NCBI RefSeq assembly: GCF_036227605.1 | Contig: NZ_CP109487.1 | Location: 124,001 to 188,000, forward strand | Direction of reading: 5' to 3' | DNA: 64,000 nucleotides | Origin: Streptomyces sp. NBC_01439 | Lineage (GTDB): Bacteria > Actinomycetota > Actinomycetes > Streptomycetales > Streptomycetaceae | Part shown: piece after piece, positions 17,074-25,934 of the stretch | How the letters are laid out: each line of letters starts with the position of its first letter | Position numbering within the stretch: the stretch's first letter is position 1 | Program-made: the position numbers and the translations under genes | The notes under the pieces: model-generated | Told to the model about the DNA's origin: nothing | Seen by the model: only the letters and a program-made list of their open reading frames with translations | Database searches by the model: none

Positions 17074-17703
17074 GTGGTGGCGGAGGAGACCGACACCCTG
17101 GTGGCCATTACGCGGGTTCTATCACCGCATTGCTGTGTCACCAGGACGTCCAGCGGAGCCCTGATCGCCGACTGGAGGCGGCGGACCCGTTTTCTCGGCA
17201 TGACGACGACGGACGTTCAGAAATTCGTTGAGGGAAGCCCCGAGGAACGCGCCGAACTCGTCACCGATCTCATCAGCGCCGGGTGCGCGACGGATCACCG
17301 GAAGGCGTACTCGGACGTCGAGGTCGGGCTCTGGCTGCGCGGAGTGCACCTGTCGATCCGGGCCATGGGATTCGGGCGCGTCCTTCGGCTCCTGTCCTTG
17401 GCGGCCCCGGTGTACGCACGTGCAGACGCCCCTGCAGTGGAGGAGGTGGTGCGGCTGAAACAAGCACTGCGATCACACAGTCACAGAAGCTGGTTCGTGA
17501 ACGACGACTGCAAGGCTGAGGCCGTGACGGCCTTCGTCCTTCTGCGGCGCTGCGGCTTGAATGCCGTGCTTCACGTCGGTGTGCGCGAGCACCCGTTCGC
17601 CTTGCACGCCTGGAGCTCTTCGGCGGGCGTGTGCATCCCCGATGCCGATCCGCGGGGGCACGCGTACACGCCGGTTCTCTCGATCAGATGCGGCGGGCAG
17701 TGA
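17074..17703 (+). CDS. Lasso peptide B protein: fused RRE domain and leader peptidase
   Basis: The 209-residue protein combines both B functions. Residues about 10-72 (ITRVLSPHCCVTRTSSGALI...VEGSPEERAELVTDLISAG) fit a PqqD-like RiPP recognition element that binds the leader. Residues about 85-205 fit the transglutaminase-like B2 protease, with probable triad Cys146 (NDDCKAEAVTAFVLLRRCG), His178 (PFALHAW) and Asp190 (GVCIPDAD). It would cut the leader before core Gly1. Many actinobacterial clusters encode the two halves separately; here they are one chain. The start is one of two adjacent GTG codons (17074 or 17077) after TTGGAG. It ends two bases before the cyclase start, so translation is probably coupled. 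Confidence 0.87.
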   Translation: MVAEETDTLVAITRVLSPHCCVTRTSSGALIADWRRRTRFLGMTTTDVQKFVEGSPEERAELVTDLISAGCATDHRKAYSDVEVGLWLRGVHLSIRAMGFGRVLRLLSLAAPVYARADAPAVEEVVRLKQALRSHSHRSWFVNDDCKAEAVTAFVLLRRCGLNAVLHVGVREHPFALHAWSSSAGVCIPDADPRGHAYTPVLSIRCGGQ

Positions 17704-17704
17704 C

Positions 17705-19522
17705 GTGGAGGCACTCCGCCTTGACTGGGCCGGGGGTGCACCGAGGCTCCGGGCGGCCGAGGCCATGGCTCGGCAGGGACTCGTGACGACGGTCTCCTCA
17801 CGGGCCGGCACTGCCGTGGTCGTCGGCTGGGTCGGCTCGGTCCGGGACCGTGTGGCGGGCGCGCGCGGGCTCCTGGACGACGTCGGCCGACCGGGAGTCA
17901 CACCGCGTCTGCCGATCGGCGACTATGCGGCCGTCCTGGTGTGCCGCGACCGCATTGTGCTGATCCGCGACGACCATGCGCGCATTCCCCTGTTCTTCAG
18001 GGAGTCCGGCGGGCGCGTGAGCGCGGTGAGTACGTCGGCGCGCTGTCTGGGCGACTTCGAAGCGCTGGAACGCAGCTACTTCTGCCGGTTCCTGACGGGG
18101 AACATGGCGCAACCGCACTCGGAACTCACCCCGTTCTCCGGTGTGCACCGGATCCTCGGCGGCGAGGTGGTGGAGCTCTCGATCACCGGGCAGCTGCGTG
18201 GTCGGGTGCACAGGCGCGTCGGTGAGGCCGACGACCTGCCGGAACCGACAGTAGACGGGCTCCGTCTCAGCGGGGCCGCGAAGGACCTGCGCCTCGTACT
18301 GGAGAACGCCGTCGAGCGCCGAGCGGGCCGGATGACGGCATGCCACGTCTCCGGCGGCACCGACTCCACCAGCATCGCGTTGCTCGCAGCCCGCCTGCTG
18401 GGCGCGGGAAAGGGCCTCCGTGGGGACCTCGTCCTGCTCGCCGGGCGCTTCAACACAGGAGAGCTGGCCGGGGAGCAGCCGTACCTCGAAGAGGCGATGA
18501 AGGAGATCTGCCGTCATGCACCGGCAGCCCGTCCGGTGATTGCGGATGCCGACGACGTGGCCGACTTCGACGACTTCGAACACCACGCGGGAGACGCGGA
18601 CGAGCCCCATGCGCACGCCTTTCGCGCCCCGCTCTGGAGCAGGCTCCACGGCAAGGCGGCTGAACTGGGCTGTGACACTCTCCTGACCGGTTGCGGGGCG
18701 GATCCGATCGCGGACGCCAACCCTCTTCACCTGCACAGACTGGCCCGCACAGGCCAGCTCCGGCAGATGACGAAGCAGGCACGCGCCTGGGCCGCAGGCA
18801 CCGAGCGCGGCGTACGCGAGGTCGTCTACGACTACGTCATGCGACCGACCCTTCCACTTGCCGCCGAACGGATCACTGCCCTCGACCGCCACGGGACCGT
18901 GCTGGGCGGCCTTGGCCGCTTCGCCCGCCCCCGCTGGCTGCGATACGGATTTGCGCGGGCACACGGCTACCGTGAGGCGAGCATCGCGGAGAGCCGCTTC
19001 GTGTTCGGACGCAGGCCGGAAGAGTCGTTCTTCGAAGCGGCCAACTACCTTGCTGCTCCCGACCCGCTGTCCTGGCAGCGAGCACGGCAGGACGGATTCT
19101 TCCTCTCGCACCCCTTTCTCGACCGCGAGGTCATCGCCACGATGCGCCGCTTCCCTGCTGAAGCCACGTTCCATCCGGGCCGCCCGAAGGCGGTTCTGCG
19201 CGAGGCCATGGCAGATCTGCTCCCCTCCCGGATCCGCGGCCGAGCGGCCAAGATCCCCTTCGACCAGCTCTATGCCCGCGGCTTGCGGGCGCACGGCGAC
19301 GAACTTGTCGACCTCTGCTGCTCCGCGAGGCATCCGCTGGTCGCGGAAATGTTCGACATCCAGGTGCTGTGCCGGGCAGTGAGGGAGGCGCGGTTCGGCG
19401 TGGGGAACGCGGAATCCTGGGATCGACTGAATAGCTCCCTTGCCCTCGTGGCGTGGCTGGAGGGATTGGGGCCGCGCCCCCGCACGCTCGGTGCGGCAAC
19501 GGCGGTCATCGACGGCTCTTGA
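17705..19522 (+). CDS. Lasso peptide cyclase C (asparagine synthetase B-like)
   Basis: The 605-residue protein resembles class B asparagine synthetase. The N-terminal half (about 1-190) has the glutaminase-like fold remnants (GDYAAVLVCRDRIVLIRDDH; GVHRILGGEVVELS) but lacks an N-terminal catalytic Cys, as expected for lasso cyclases. The synthetase half carries the ATP pyrophosphatase loop SGGTDSTSIALLAARLLG (216-233), then LLTGCGADPIAD and later FFLSHPFLDREVI and RGRAAKIPFDQL. It would adenylate the Asp8 side chain of the core and form the isopeptide bond with Gly1. GTG 17705 lies immediately after the B stop codon. Its end overlaps the convergent membrane-protein gene by 17 bases. Confidence 0.9.
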   Translation: MEALRLDWAGGAPRLRAAEAMARQGLVTTVSSRAGTAVVVGWVGSVRDRVAGARGLLDDVGRPGVTPRLPIGDYAAVLVCRDRIVLIRDDHARIPLFFRESGGRVSAVSTSARCLGDFEALERSYFCRFLTGNMAQPHSELTPFSGVHRILGGEVVELSITGQLRGRVHRRVGEADDLPEPTVDGLRLSGAAKDLRLVLENAVERRAGRMTACHVSGGTDSTSIALLAARLLGAGKGLRGDLVLLAGRFNTGELAGEQPYLEEAMKEICRHAPAARPVIADADDVADFDDFEHHAGDADEPHAHAFRAPLWSRLHGKAAELGCDTLLTGCGADPIADANPLHLHRLARTGQLRQMTKQARAWAAGTERGVREVVYDYVMRPTLPLAAERITALDRHGTVLGGLGRFARPRWLRYGFARAHGYREASIAESRFVFGRRPEESFFEAANYLAAPDPLSWQRARQDGFFLSHPFLDREVIATMRRFPAEATFHPGRPKAVLREAMADLLPSRIRGRAAKIPFDQLYARGLRAHGDELVDLCCSARHPLVAEMFDIQVLCRAVREARFGVGNAESWDRLNSSLALVAWLEGLGPRPRTLGAATAVIDGS

Positions 19523-20804
19523 TGTTCCACAGCGATTGTTGGATCGGGCCCGTCACGACATCGATGAGGCCGTACCGGTTGTTCATCTCGCGGATTTTCG
19601 CTTCGGTCAGGACGCGATCTTCCTCGCCTTTTCGCGTAATGGATGAGGACACGAATGCGCCCTGTGTGCCGAACCCCCAATAGACGGCGACGAAACGGGG
19701 GTCCATCGTACGTTCGTCGATCGAATTGTTTTCGCGAACCCTGCCGCTGTAGATGAGGGAGTCGAAATCCTTCTGTTCCTTCACCCACCGGGGCACTTTG
19801 CCGCCGCTCCAGGAATACCTGTCAAATTGGACCGAATCCAGGCCGAGTCGGTCCTTGCGTGCGAGGCTCACGCTGGCGTAGAAGGCCACTTGGTCGTAAT
19901 GCGTGTTGATGGGCAGCTGCACGACCGTTCGCATGGCGAACGTGTCGCTTGCCTCGATCCAACCGCCGGGGACCATCCATGGCTGCGCCGCCAGCAACTC
20001 GCCGGAGTGGTGGATCTCCCTGCGGGAGAGCGGGCTCTTCTCCTGGGTTGTTCTCCACTTCTCGGCATCGTCGCGCCATTCCTGCCGGAGCCGGTCACGC
20101 GTGATCACCGGCACCCTTTGCCCCATGGCGTGGAACTCGGCGCCCATGACGTAGAAACCCACATCGCTGTCGTTGGTGAGCGTGATGTCGACCGGCACGG
20201 CGAACGATTCTCCGTTCATGCTCAATTCATACTTCCCCACGGCCAGCTTGATGACAGGTCTGGCCCCGTGCTGGAATGGCTGATAGAGGTTTTGGTAGCC
20301 AAAATTGGCGACGGCGAATACGGAGGATACGATGAACGCCGTGGCCACCTTCTTCGGGGCGGGGATCTTACCCAATTTCCGACACACCACGAAGACGGCC
20401 CATGCGGAACCCGCCGTAAGCAGGCCCGACAGCACCATGTAGCCCGGAGAGTCGCCACCCAATACCTCAAGCAGGAGCATGAAATTGGTCAACAATGCTG
20501 TGACTGTGCCGGCCAGCGCGACCGGACCGGAATATTGGAAGCTTTTCCAGAACCAGTAGTCCATGACCGCGGCGCCGCCCAACAGCGCGATGGCCGAGGC
20601 CACGAGGAGGCCGGCGCCGGTGACGCGTCCCATGAAGCTCAGGGCCTCGCTGAGGTCCTTGTGGCCGAACCTGCCCAGGTAACCAGCCGTCACGAGGAGG
20701 ACCAGCAGGATCAATACCGGGGTCGGCCATGACCGTTGGGCTTTCGTCAGTACCCGCAGCTCCCGCAGGTACGAGTTGAATCCGGACGCGGGTGGAATCC
20801 TCAC
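19506..20804 (-). CDS. Polytopic membrane protein of unknown function
   Basis: The 432-residue protein has about five hydrophobic segments in its first 190 residues: VLILLVLLVTAGYLG, GAGLLVASAIALLGG, VALAGTVTALLTNFMLLL, GYMVLSGLLTAGSAWAVFV and AFIVSSVFAVANFGY. A large soluble domain follows (ELSMNGESFAVPVDITLTND...), probably extracytoplasmic. No transporter motif or ATPase signature is present and I recognise no family. GTG 20804 was chosen because GAAGGTGA lies just upstream and the hydrophobic region starts soon after; the frame stays open further upstream without protein character. It converges on, and overlaps, the lasso cyclase gene. A role in lasso export or self-protection is possible but unsupported by motif. 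Confidence 0.65.
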   Translation of the reverse strand: MRIPPASGFNSYLRELRVLTKAQRSWPTPVLILLVLLVTAGYLGRFGHKDLSEALSFMGRVTGAGLLVASAIALLGGAAVMDYWFWKSFQYSGPVALAGTVTALLTNFMLLLEVLGGDSPGYMVLSGLLTAGSAWAVFVVCRKLGKIPAPKKVATAFIVSSVFAVANFGYQNLYQPFQHGARPVIKLAVGKYELSMNGESFAVPVDITLTNDSDVGFYVMGAEFHAMGQRVPVITRDRLRQEWRDDAEKWRTTQEKSPLSRREIHHSGELLAAQPWMVPGGWIEASDTFAMRTVVQLPINTHYDQVAFYASVSLARKDRLGLDSVQFDRYSWSGGKVPRWVKEQKDFDSLIYSGRVRENNSIDERTMDPRFVAVYWGFGTQGAFVSSSITRKGEEDRVLTEAKIREMNNRYGLIDVVTGPIQQSLWNIKSRR

Positions 20805-21180
20805 GCGATCACCTTCTGAGGCTGCAGGCCGTGTGCTGTGCTCCGGATGTGCCGATGACGGCCGCGACCGGCACGGTGTCACCTTCCCGCACCGTTCCGG
20901 GCGGTCCGGCGCTGCGCCGAGGGCTCGGGCACCATCGTCCGTGCCGCTCAGTGGGACCACCATCCGGATGCCTCTGGACGGCCTAACCGAAAGGTCCGCG
21001 GCGGGAAGTGCCCAAGTGCGGTCGATGACCTTGGCTCCGGCAGGTGCCGCGGAAGCCGACGGCGAAGAGGTAGCTGCAGACCCCCGCCCCCTGCACGAGC
21101 AGTCGGCGTGATCACTCGTTACGTGAGGCTGGTGGAGTGGTTCCGTCCGGGGCGGGACGGCCTGCGGGGGCGTCGCCTCG
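20805..21180. other. Intergenic, no supported gene
   Basis: A minus-strand frame (KVIDRTWALPAADLSVRPSR, near 20960-21035) is continuous with the membrane-protein frame but has no start or family match. I regard it as non-coding or a remnant. Confidence 0.35.
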
Positions 21181-21408
21181 GTGGGCTCGGTCGGGGTGGC
21201 CCGCCACGGGGTGCCGTATGCCGGGACTGGGGCGGAGTGCGGGTACATGTGTCACGACTGCGGCGGCGTCGTCTCGGTCGACTGGTTCCGCGAGCACAGG
21301 CGGGCTGTCGCGCCGGTGAAGGAGCCGCACCCCGGCGGCGGAATCTGCACAGCGCTGGCCAAGGGGTGGGCGCGGGCCGAATCTTCCGTCCCCTCGGCGC
21401 ATCCGTAG
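21181..21408 (+). CDS. Possible small cysteine-containing protein or remnant
   Basis: This short frame, from GTG 21181, contains ECGYMCHDCGGVVSVDWFRE and later GGGICTALAKGWARAES. The CxxxCxxC arrangement resembles a small metal-binding knuckle. An in-frame stop is 57 bases upstream and no ribosome-binding site is seen. It may be a real 75-residue protein or the end of a decayed gene next to the IS fragment. Confidence 0.3.
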   Translation: MGSVGVARHGVPYAGTGAECGYMCHDCGGVVSVDWFREHRRAVAPVKEPHPGGGICTALAKGWARAESSVPSAHP

Positions 21409-21452
21409 GTGCCGTTTCGGCGGTGAGTCGGACGCCCCGAGGGAGTGAACTA

Positions 21453-21921
21453 CGCCGGCGTACCCGACGCGGACGCAAGCTTCGCCTGAAGGAAGCCCTG
21501 CTCGGCAGGTCCAGGGGCGGACTGACCAGCAAGATTCATCTCGCCGCAGACCGCAAATGTCGTCCCCTCGCGTTCGTCCTGACCGCCGGGCAGGCCGGGG
21601 ACAGCCCGCAGTTCATCCACGTGCTCGAGAAGGTGCGGGTCCGTCTGCCGGTCGGCCGTCCCCGCACCAGGCCCGACGCCGTCGCCGGCGACAAGGCCTA
21701 CTCATCTCGCGGCAACCGCTCCTACCGGCGCAGACGCGGAATCCAGGCAGTCATCACGGAAGAACGGGACCAGGCAGCCAACCGCAAGAAGAAGGGCGCA
21801 CGAGGCGGCCGGCCCATCAGCCACGACGCCGACCTCTACAAGAAGCGGAACACGGTCGAACGCCTGATCAACAAGCTGAAGGCCTGGCGCGGCATCGCCA
21901 CCCGATACGACAAAACCCCGG
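21453..21921. repeat. Right arm of a 469-bp perfect inverted repeat
   Basis: Reverse complement of 15001-15469. The homology begins at the palindromic CGCCGGCG and stops at CCCCGG on the far side, with unrelated sequence beyond each end. Confidence 0.85.
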
Positions 21922-21995
21922 ACAGCTACATCGCCGGCCTCCACCTCCGGGCTGCAATGATCTGGATCGACGACCTGCTCAAGACAGCCGAATGA
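21453..21995 (+). pseudogene. IS5-family transposase, C-terminal half
   Basis: The frame starts abruptly in the transposase at RRTRRGRKLRLKEALLGRSR and continues through GDKAYSSRGNR and KKRNTVERLINKLKAWRGIA to the natural C-terminus AAMIWIDDLLKTAE. The N-terminal half with the first catalytic Asp is missing, so it is inactive. It keeps the end that the inverted copy at 15 kb has lost. Confidence 0.85.
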
Positions 21996-22014
21996 TCACG
22001 ACATCACACAGGCC

Positions 22015-22803
22015 CTAATCGGCCTGCAGGACGAAGAACATGAAGCACAGGAAGCGCGGCTTGGCCGCGATGACTTCGGGGAACAGCTCGTGGGCGGCTG
22101 GATCAGGCTCCGGCTCGCTGATGGCCGTTACCCGGAAACCGGCACCGGTGAAGGCCTCGATCATCGCGTGCAGCGGCCTGTGCCAGATGCTCATCGTCGC
22201 GGTCTGGCCGCCCATGGTCCATTCTTCGGTCCAGTTGGTGGTGTCGAAATAGTCGTAGTCGGTCTCGCGGCCGGCCTGGCGGTGCATGAGGTTGGCGGCA
22301 AAGGGATGGTCGACGGACGCGATTAGCCGACCGCCGGGCTTGAGTACGCGTCGCAGCTCGGCCAGCGCTGGCCCCCAGTCCTCCAGGTAGTGCAGCACCA
22401 GGGACGCGACTACATCGTCGAACGTGTCATCGGCGTAGGGAAGCGGGCTGCCCAGGTCGGCCACCTGCAGGTCCGTACCGTCGCCGAGCCGCCGGCGGGC
22501 CAGTTTCAGCATCTCGGCACTCGCGTCGAATCCGCTCACCAAGGCACCACGGTCGCGCAATGCCGTGGACAAGGGCCCGGAGCCGCAGCCGGCGTCGAGG
22601 ATCCGCCGGCCGGCTACGTCCCCAGCGAGGGCCAGCATCGCGGGCCGCTCGTAGTGGGCATTGATGAGGTTGGTTTCGTTTTCGGCCGTGTACGCCTCGG
22701 CGAAGCTGTTGTAGTCGTTGACCTTCGGCGGATCCGCAGTCACCGCGGACGGTGAGGTGAGCCCGGTGGAGCTCGCGTGCTCGTGGTCCTCGTTAGAGAT
22801 CAT
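22015..22803 (-). CDS. Class I SAM-dependent methyltransferase
   Basis: The 262-residue protein has motif I RRILDAGCGSGPLSTALRDR (about residues 66-85), an acidic end of strand 2 (VSGFDASAEML), a motif II region (YADDTFDDVVASLVLHYLED) and motif III (LRRVLKPGGRLIASVDHP). This is the ubiE/type-11 methyltransferase layout. The HxPLHAMIEAFTGAGFRV segment forms the C-terminal cap. The substrate is unknown. The stop lies 20 bases beyond the IS fragment end. A 25-residue polar N-terminal extension precedes the conserved NDYNSFAEAY, so translation could start further in. Confidence 0.88.
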   Translation of the reverse strand: MISNEDHEHASSTGLTSPSAVTADPPKVNDYNSFAEAYTAENETNLINAHYERPAMLALAGDVAGRRILDAGCGSGPLSTALRDRGALVSGFDASAEMLKLARRRLGDGTDLQVADLGSPLPYADDTFDDVVASLVLHYLEDWGPALAELRRVLKPGGRLIASVDHPFAANLMHRQAGRETDYDYFDTTNWTEEWTMGGQTATMSIWHRPLHAMIEAFTGAGFRVTAISEPEPDPAAHELFPEVIAAKPRFLCFMFFVLQAD

Positions 22804-22914
22804 GCTGCGGGAGACGTGTGCTGCACCAGTTCGGTTCCTGGCTGCTCCCGATCGTCCTCACAGCCTTGAAGATCCAATGAACGCTTCGCTTTGAGCGTCA
22901 CGATCACCGCTATG

Positions 22915-23300
22915 TCATGTCAGCCTCAGGAGCAGGCACTGAATGACGGGCCCGGAAAGCGTGCGGTTCCGGTCCCCGCCGAGCCGGGGTGCGCACCCGG
23001 TCTTCACGAGGTTGGCCAGGCCGCCGCCCCGGGAGAAGTCGAACACTGTCACGGTCTGCTCGACCGACTCTGCTTCCAGCTGTCCTTCCCAGAGCATCAG
23101 GGACAGGGTGCTGGTGAGGACGATCTCGGCGAACGTGGCGGCCTGGACGACAGCGTTGCGGTAGTCGCCATCGCGGCGGAAGGCCCGGCGGACTTCGGGA
23201 AGTGCGTGTTGAGGCAGGTCAACTGGTCCTCGTCGAGGACGGTGGCGAGCGGGCTCGATGGGGGCGTCAGGGGCCTCACGCCCATCGTGCCGTCGGCGTA
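22915..23300 (-). pseudogene. Frameshifted hypothetical protein
   Basis: On the minus strand, GVRPLTPPSSPLATVLDEDQ in one frame is followed by a second frame, LPQHALPEVRRAFRRDGDYR, NAVVQAATFAEIVLTSTLSL and EQTVTVFDFSRGGGLANLV. The two appear to be one protein broken by a frameshift near 23220. The downstream part looks well preserved. I recognise no family. A start codon for the first piece would be near 23285. Confidence 0.45.
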
Positions 23301-23301
23301 G

Positions 23302-23730
23302 CTACCGGTGACGGTCCTGGCGAGCCAGAGCCACTGCTGTCTGCTCCGGAGCGGCCACGGGGTTGCTGTGGTACGCGTCGACCGTCCCGTCAGCGAAGTC
23401 CTGTTCGGGCAGCGGCTTGCCGGTGATCTCCGCGCAGACCTGCGTGAGGGAAGCCAGGTGCATGGGCCCCCGCTCTGGCGTTCCCGGAACTGCCAGAACT
23501 TTCAGCGACACGCACGGCCTCCCCTGCGCAGCCGACGGCAACACAGGGCCGTCCAGGGAGGGCCGCATCTCGCCGTCGAGCCTGCCGACCGCGCCGGGCA
23601 ACATCTTGGTGATCACCGCCCCATGCGGCAGCGGGCAGGGAAAGAGCGGAGCCACCAGGAAGGTGAGCAGCAGCGGGCCCACCGGGAGCTGATCCTCGTC
23701 GGCGGGCTCGGGCTTGCCGGGCTGGTTCAT
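23302..23730 (-). CDS. Hypothetical protein
   Basis: The 142-residue frame begins MNQPGKPEPADEDQLPVGPL, followed by a short hydrophobic stretch (LLLTFLVAPLFPCPLP), and ends with EITGKPLPEQDFADGTVDAY and a polar tail. No domain is recognised. The hydrophobic part is too proline-rich for a typical membrane helix. It lies directly upstream of the frameshifted gene on the same strand and could be part of the same decayed locus. Confidence 0.35.
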   Translation of the reverse strand: MNQPGKPEPADEDQLPVGPLLLTFLVAPLFPCPLPHGAVITKMLPGAVGRLDGEMRPSLDGPVLPSAAQGRPCVSLKVLAVPGTPERGPMHLASLTQVCAEITGKPLPEQDFADGTVDAYHSNPVAAPEQTAVALARQDRHR

Positions 23731-23939
23731 CGGCAAAGCGTAGGACCGCACGTGCCGGCACCGGACGGATCTTCCGAGCCCGCTCGAAAACACCGCCCTT
23801 TCGACGCGCGGTCGAGCCCCGTGCCGTGTTGTGAACCGCAAGAGTCAGGTCCGGCCGGGCCCGGACAGCGGCAAGAGCGTCGCGCCAGGCGCGGGATCCA
23901 TCTGGTCCGATGGGGCACTCCTGTCGTAGGGGAGCGCCG

Positions 23940-24485
23940 GACCGGAGTTGTGCGTGGGATGAGGAAGGCATGCACTGCCCTCAGGAGGCCAACCCGCCCG
24001 GCCCCCTGCCCCACACCAATGGCGCCGCCGGATACGTCGAAGCCGCCGAGGCAGCCGAGGATGAGGGGCGCGGGAAGCTGACCCTCAACCTGAAGCTCCG
24101 TACCGCTGCGCGTGAGCACGCCCTCGCCGCTTCCCTGATCAAGTGGTGGGCCGGCGGCGGACCGAGGAGCCACACAGATCCCGTCACGCAGTCGACCGCG
24201 AAGACCCGGATCAAGGACGCGGGCTACTGCCCGGAAGAATTCGGCCTTCCGGTGGCCGAGAACGGCCTGGCCCGGTGGTTCACCCAAGGGTCGCCCCTTC
24301 CAGCCAGGGCAATTCGACTCCTGCCTGCGTCGTGGACGAGTGGATGGCGAGCGACGGCCACCGGGCGAACATCCTCAACCCCGCGTTCAAGGAGTCCGGG
24401 GTCGCTGTCTACCGCGGTACCGCAACACCGGACAACCCGGAAGCGGATGGCTACCTCTACGTGCAGACCTTCGGGGCATGCACTC
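23940..24485 (+). pseudogene. CAP (SCP/PR-1-like) domain protein, frameshifted
   Basis: One frame carries LTLNLKLRTAAREHALAASL and KTRIKDAGYCPEEFGLPVAE, the start of a CAP domain. After a shift near 24300, another frame continues VVDEWMASDGHRANILNPAF, KESGVAVYRG and YLYVQTFGAC, the conserved second half, with the family motif xSxxHRxNIL. CAP proteins are usually secreted; no signal peptide is recognised here. The domain then runs in frame into unrelated helicase-associated sequence, so the locus is rearranged. Confidence 0.7.
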
Positions 24486-24965
24486 GCATCGACACGCCCG
24501 AAATTTGGCAGTGGCTCACGAACGTCCGCCGCCCCGCCGGACTCGGGAACGACTCGGTGCGCGCCGAGCAGCGGGCGGCGGCGCTGGCTGCGGTCGATTC
24601 GGACTGGAACCCGGCAGTGCTGGGGTGGACGGTGGACTGGCAGCGGCACCACGCCTGCCTCACCCAACAGCGCCGGCTCGTCGAACTCGGCGTGAGGAAG
24701 GCCCCACGAGCCCGCAGAGTGGCCGTGAGGACGACTACGGCGGCCGGGCCGCGCGCGGGCGGTACGGCTTTCCAGAAGGGCCTTCAGGCCCCGGAGCAGT
24801 ATGTGGCGCGGGAAGGCGCGATGCTGGGGCGCAGTGCCATCGAGCAGCTCCTTGACGGTCCCCACCGTGTTGGCATCTGGGTCAGGAACCGGAAGGCCCG
24901 CCGCGACCAGCTCGACCAGGCGCAGCTCGAAGCGCTGGCCGACCTCGGCGTCGACTGGGCGCGGC
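24486..24965 (+). pseudogene. Helicase-associated (HA) repeat fragment
   Basis: Directly after the CAP remnant the frame reads IWQWLTNVRRPAGLGNDSVR, RAAALAAVDSDWNPAVLGWT and VDWQRHHACL, then VGIWVRNRKARRDQLDQAQL and EALADLGVDWA. These match the W-rich helicase-associated repeats (PF03457 type) that form long C-terminal tails on actinobacterial SNF2/DEAD helicases. No helicase core is present. Two or three degenerate repeats remain. Confidence 0.6.
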
Positions 24966-25009
24966 AGGAGAGGTGGGGGCGCCCGTCATGGGCCGCCCCA
25001 TACGCTCAG

Positions 25010-25389
25010 CGCGGCCCGTTCAGTGCCCTGAGGACGGCTCTGCGGATGCCGGAAGCTGGGGGGACGGCTGTTCGACCTCCGCCGAGCCGTCGCCAGCAGA
25101 AGCAGCGTGGAGGCGATGAAACGGTCGTCGGGGACGTCCAGGTCCAGCCATGCGGTAGGCCGTCCGCGCGGTTCGGCGTGCTCGAGGATGGCGTGGACAT
25201 CGCCCGCGGCTCGTCCGCGTTGGCGGGGTCCCCGTTGTCGCGCGTGGCGCGGCCTCCCCCTCCAGCGGGGGGGAATCCATCACCAAGCCCGCTGACAGAG
25301 CGCACTGTACGGGCGTACACCGCCTCCCGGCGGGGGCGCGGCGGATCCCCGGGGGACTGCAGCGGGCTGGCTACGGCCGGACAGGGCAG
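25010..25389. other. Intergenic with a short minus-strand coding scrap
   Basis: No gene is supported. On the minus strand near 25090-25210 one frame reads AILEHAEPRGRPTAWLDLDV and PDDRFIASTLLLLATA, which looks protein-like but has no start or clear family. Confidence 0.35.
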
Positions 25390-25433
25390 AACGGCGCGGG
25401 GCGCCCACCACATGGTGGGCGCCCCGCGCCGTT
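25390..25433 (-). terminator. 20-bp perfect hairpin, probable terminator
   Basis: Positions 25390-25409 are perfectly complementary to 25414-25433, with a 4-base loop (ACAT). The stem includes CGGCGCGGGGCGCCCACC. It lies 27 bases past the stop of the small hydrophobic protein gene. A short T-run is lacking, as usual in streptomycetes. Confidence 0.75.
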
Positions 25434-25459
25434 GTCTGGTGCGCGATGCCGCGCTACAG

Positions 25460-25621
25460 CTACCAGCGGTACCAGCGGCCGCTGCTGCCCTTCGGGCGGG
25501 CGACAAAGCCGATCAGCCACAGGATCAGCACCGCGATCGCGACCCACCAGAGGATCTTCACCGCGAAACCGGCGCCGAACAGGAGCAGAACGAGCAGAAG
25601 AACAAGAAGCAGGGGAACCAT
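25460..25621 (-). CDS. Small hydrophobic membrane protein
   Basis: The 53-residue protein is almost entirely two hydrophobic stretches, MVPLLLVLLLVLLLFGAGFA and ILWWVAIAVLILWLIGFVA. It ends in an Arg/Trp-rich tail, SSGRWYRW. Very similar proteins of about 55 residues, annotated simply as hydrophobic protein, are common in Streptomyces and often occur near stress genes. ATG 25621 has GGAGG nine bases upstream, and a strong hairpin follows the gene. The role is unknown; the csbD relic 300 bases away fits a stress-related neighbourhood. Confidence 0.8.
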   Translation of the reverse strand: MVPLLLVLLLVLLLFGAGFAVKILWWVAIAVLILWLIGFVARPKGSSGRWYRW

Positions 25622-25934
25622 AGATATCAACCTCCGACCCACCGCGTGCCCGGCCAGCCTCCTACCATGCGGACGGGTTTTACGGGTTTCTTATCCACGC
25701 AGGCGGGCAGCAGGAACAGCCGCCTTCCTCCGGCCAGCACCCCGCACCGGCGCGGGAGCACCGATGCGCAGTCCCCGCGCCCGCTCCCCCGCCCTGCGGG
25801 GTCCGCGCCGGTCACGCAGCGCGGCGGCCCGGGCGTCCCGATCGGCCAGCCCGGCAGAACGACAGGGTTTGCCGGCCGGGATCGTGAGCAGGTGCGTGGT
25901 CACGACCAACCCGGTACTGCACGAGGAGGTCTCG

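Noticed and set aside
20805..21248. N-terminal extension of the membrane protein next to the lasso cyclase
   Set aside because: The upstream in-frame sequence is low complexity; a GTG at 20804 with GAAGGTGA directly precedes the hydrophobic domain.
21108..21995. Full-length transposase
   Set aside because: The first 115 residues are unrelated to any transposase; similarity starts abruptly at 21453.
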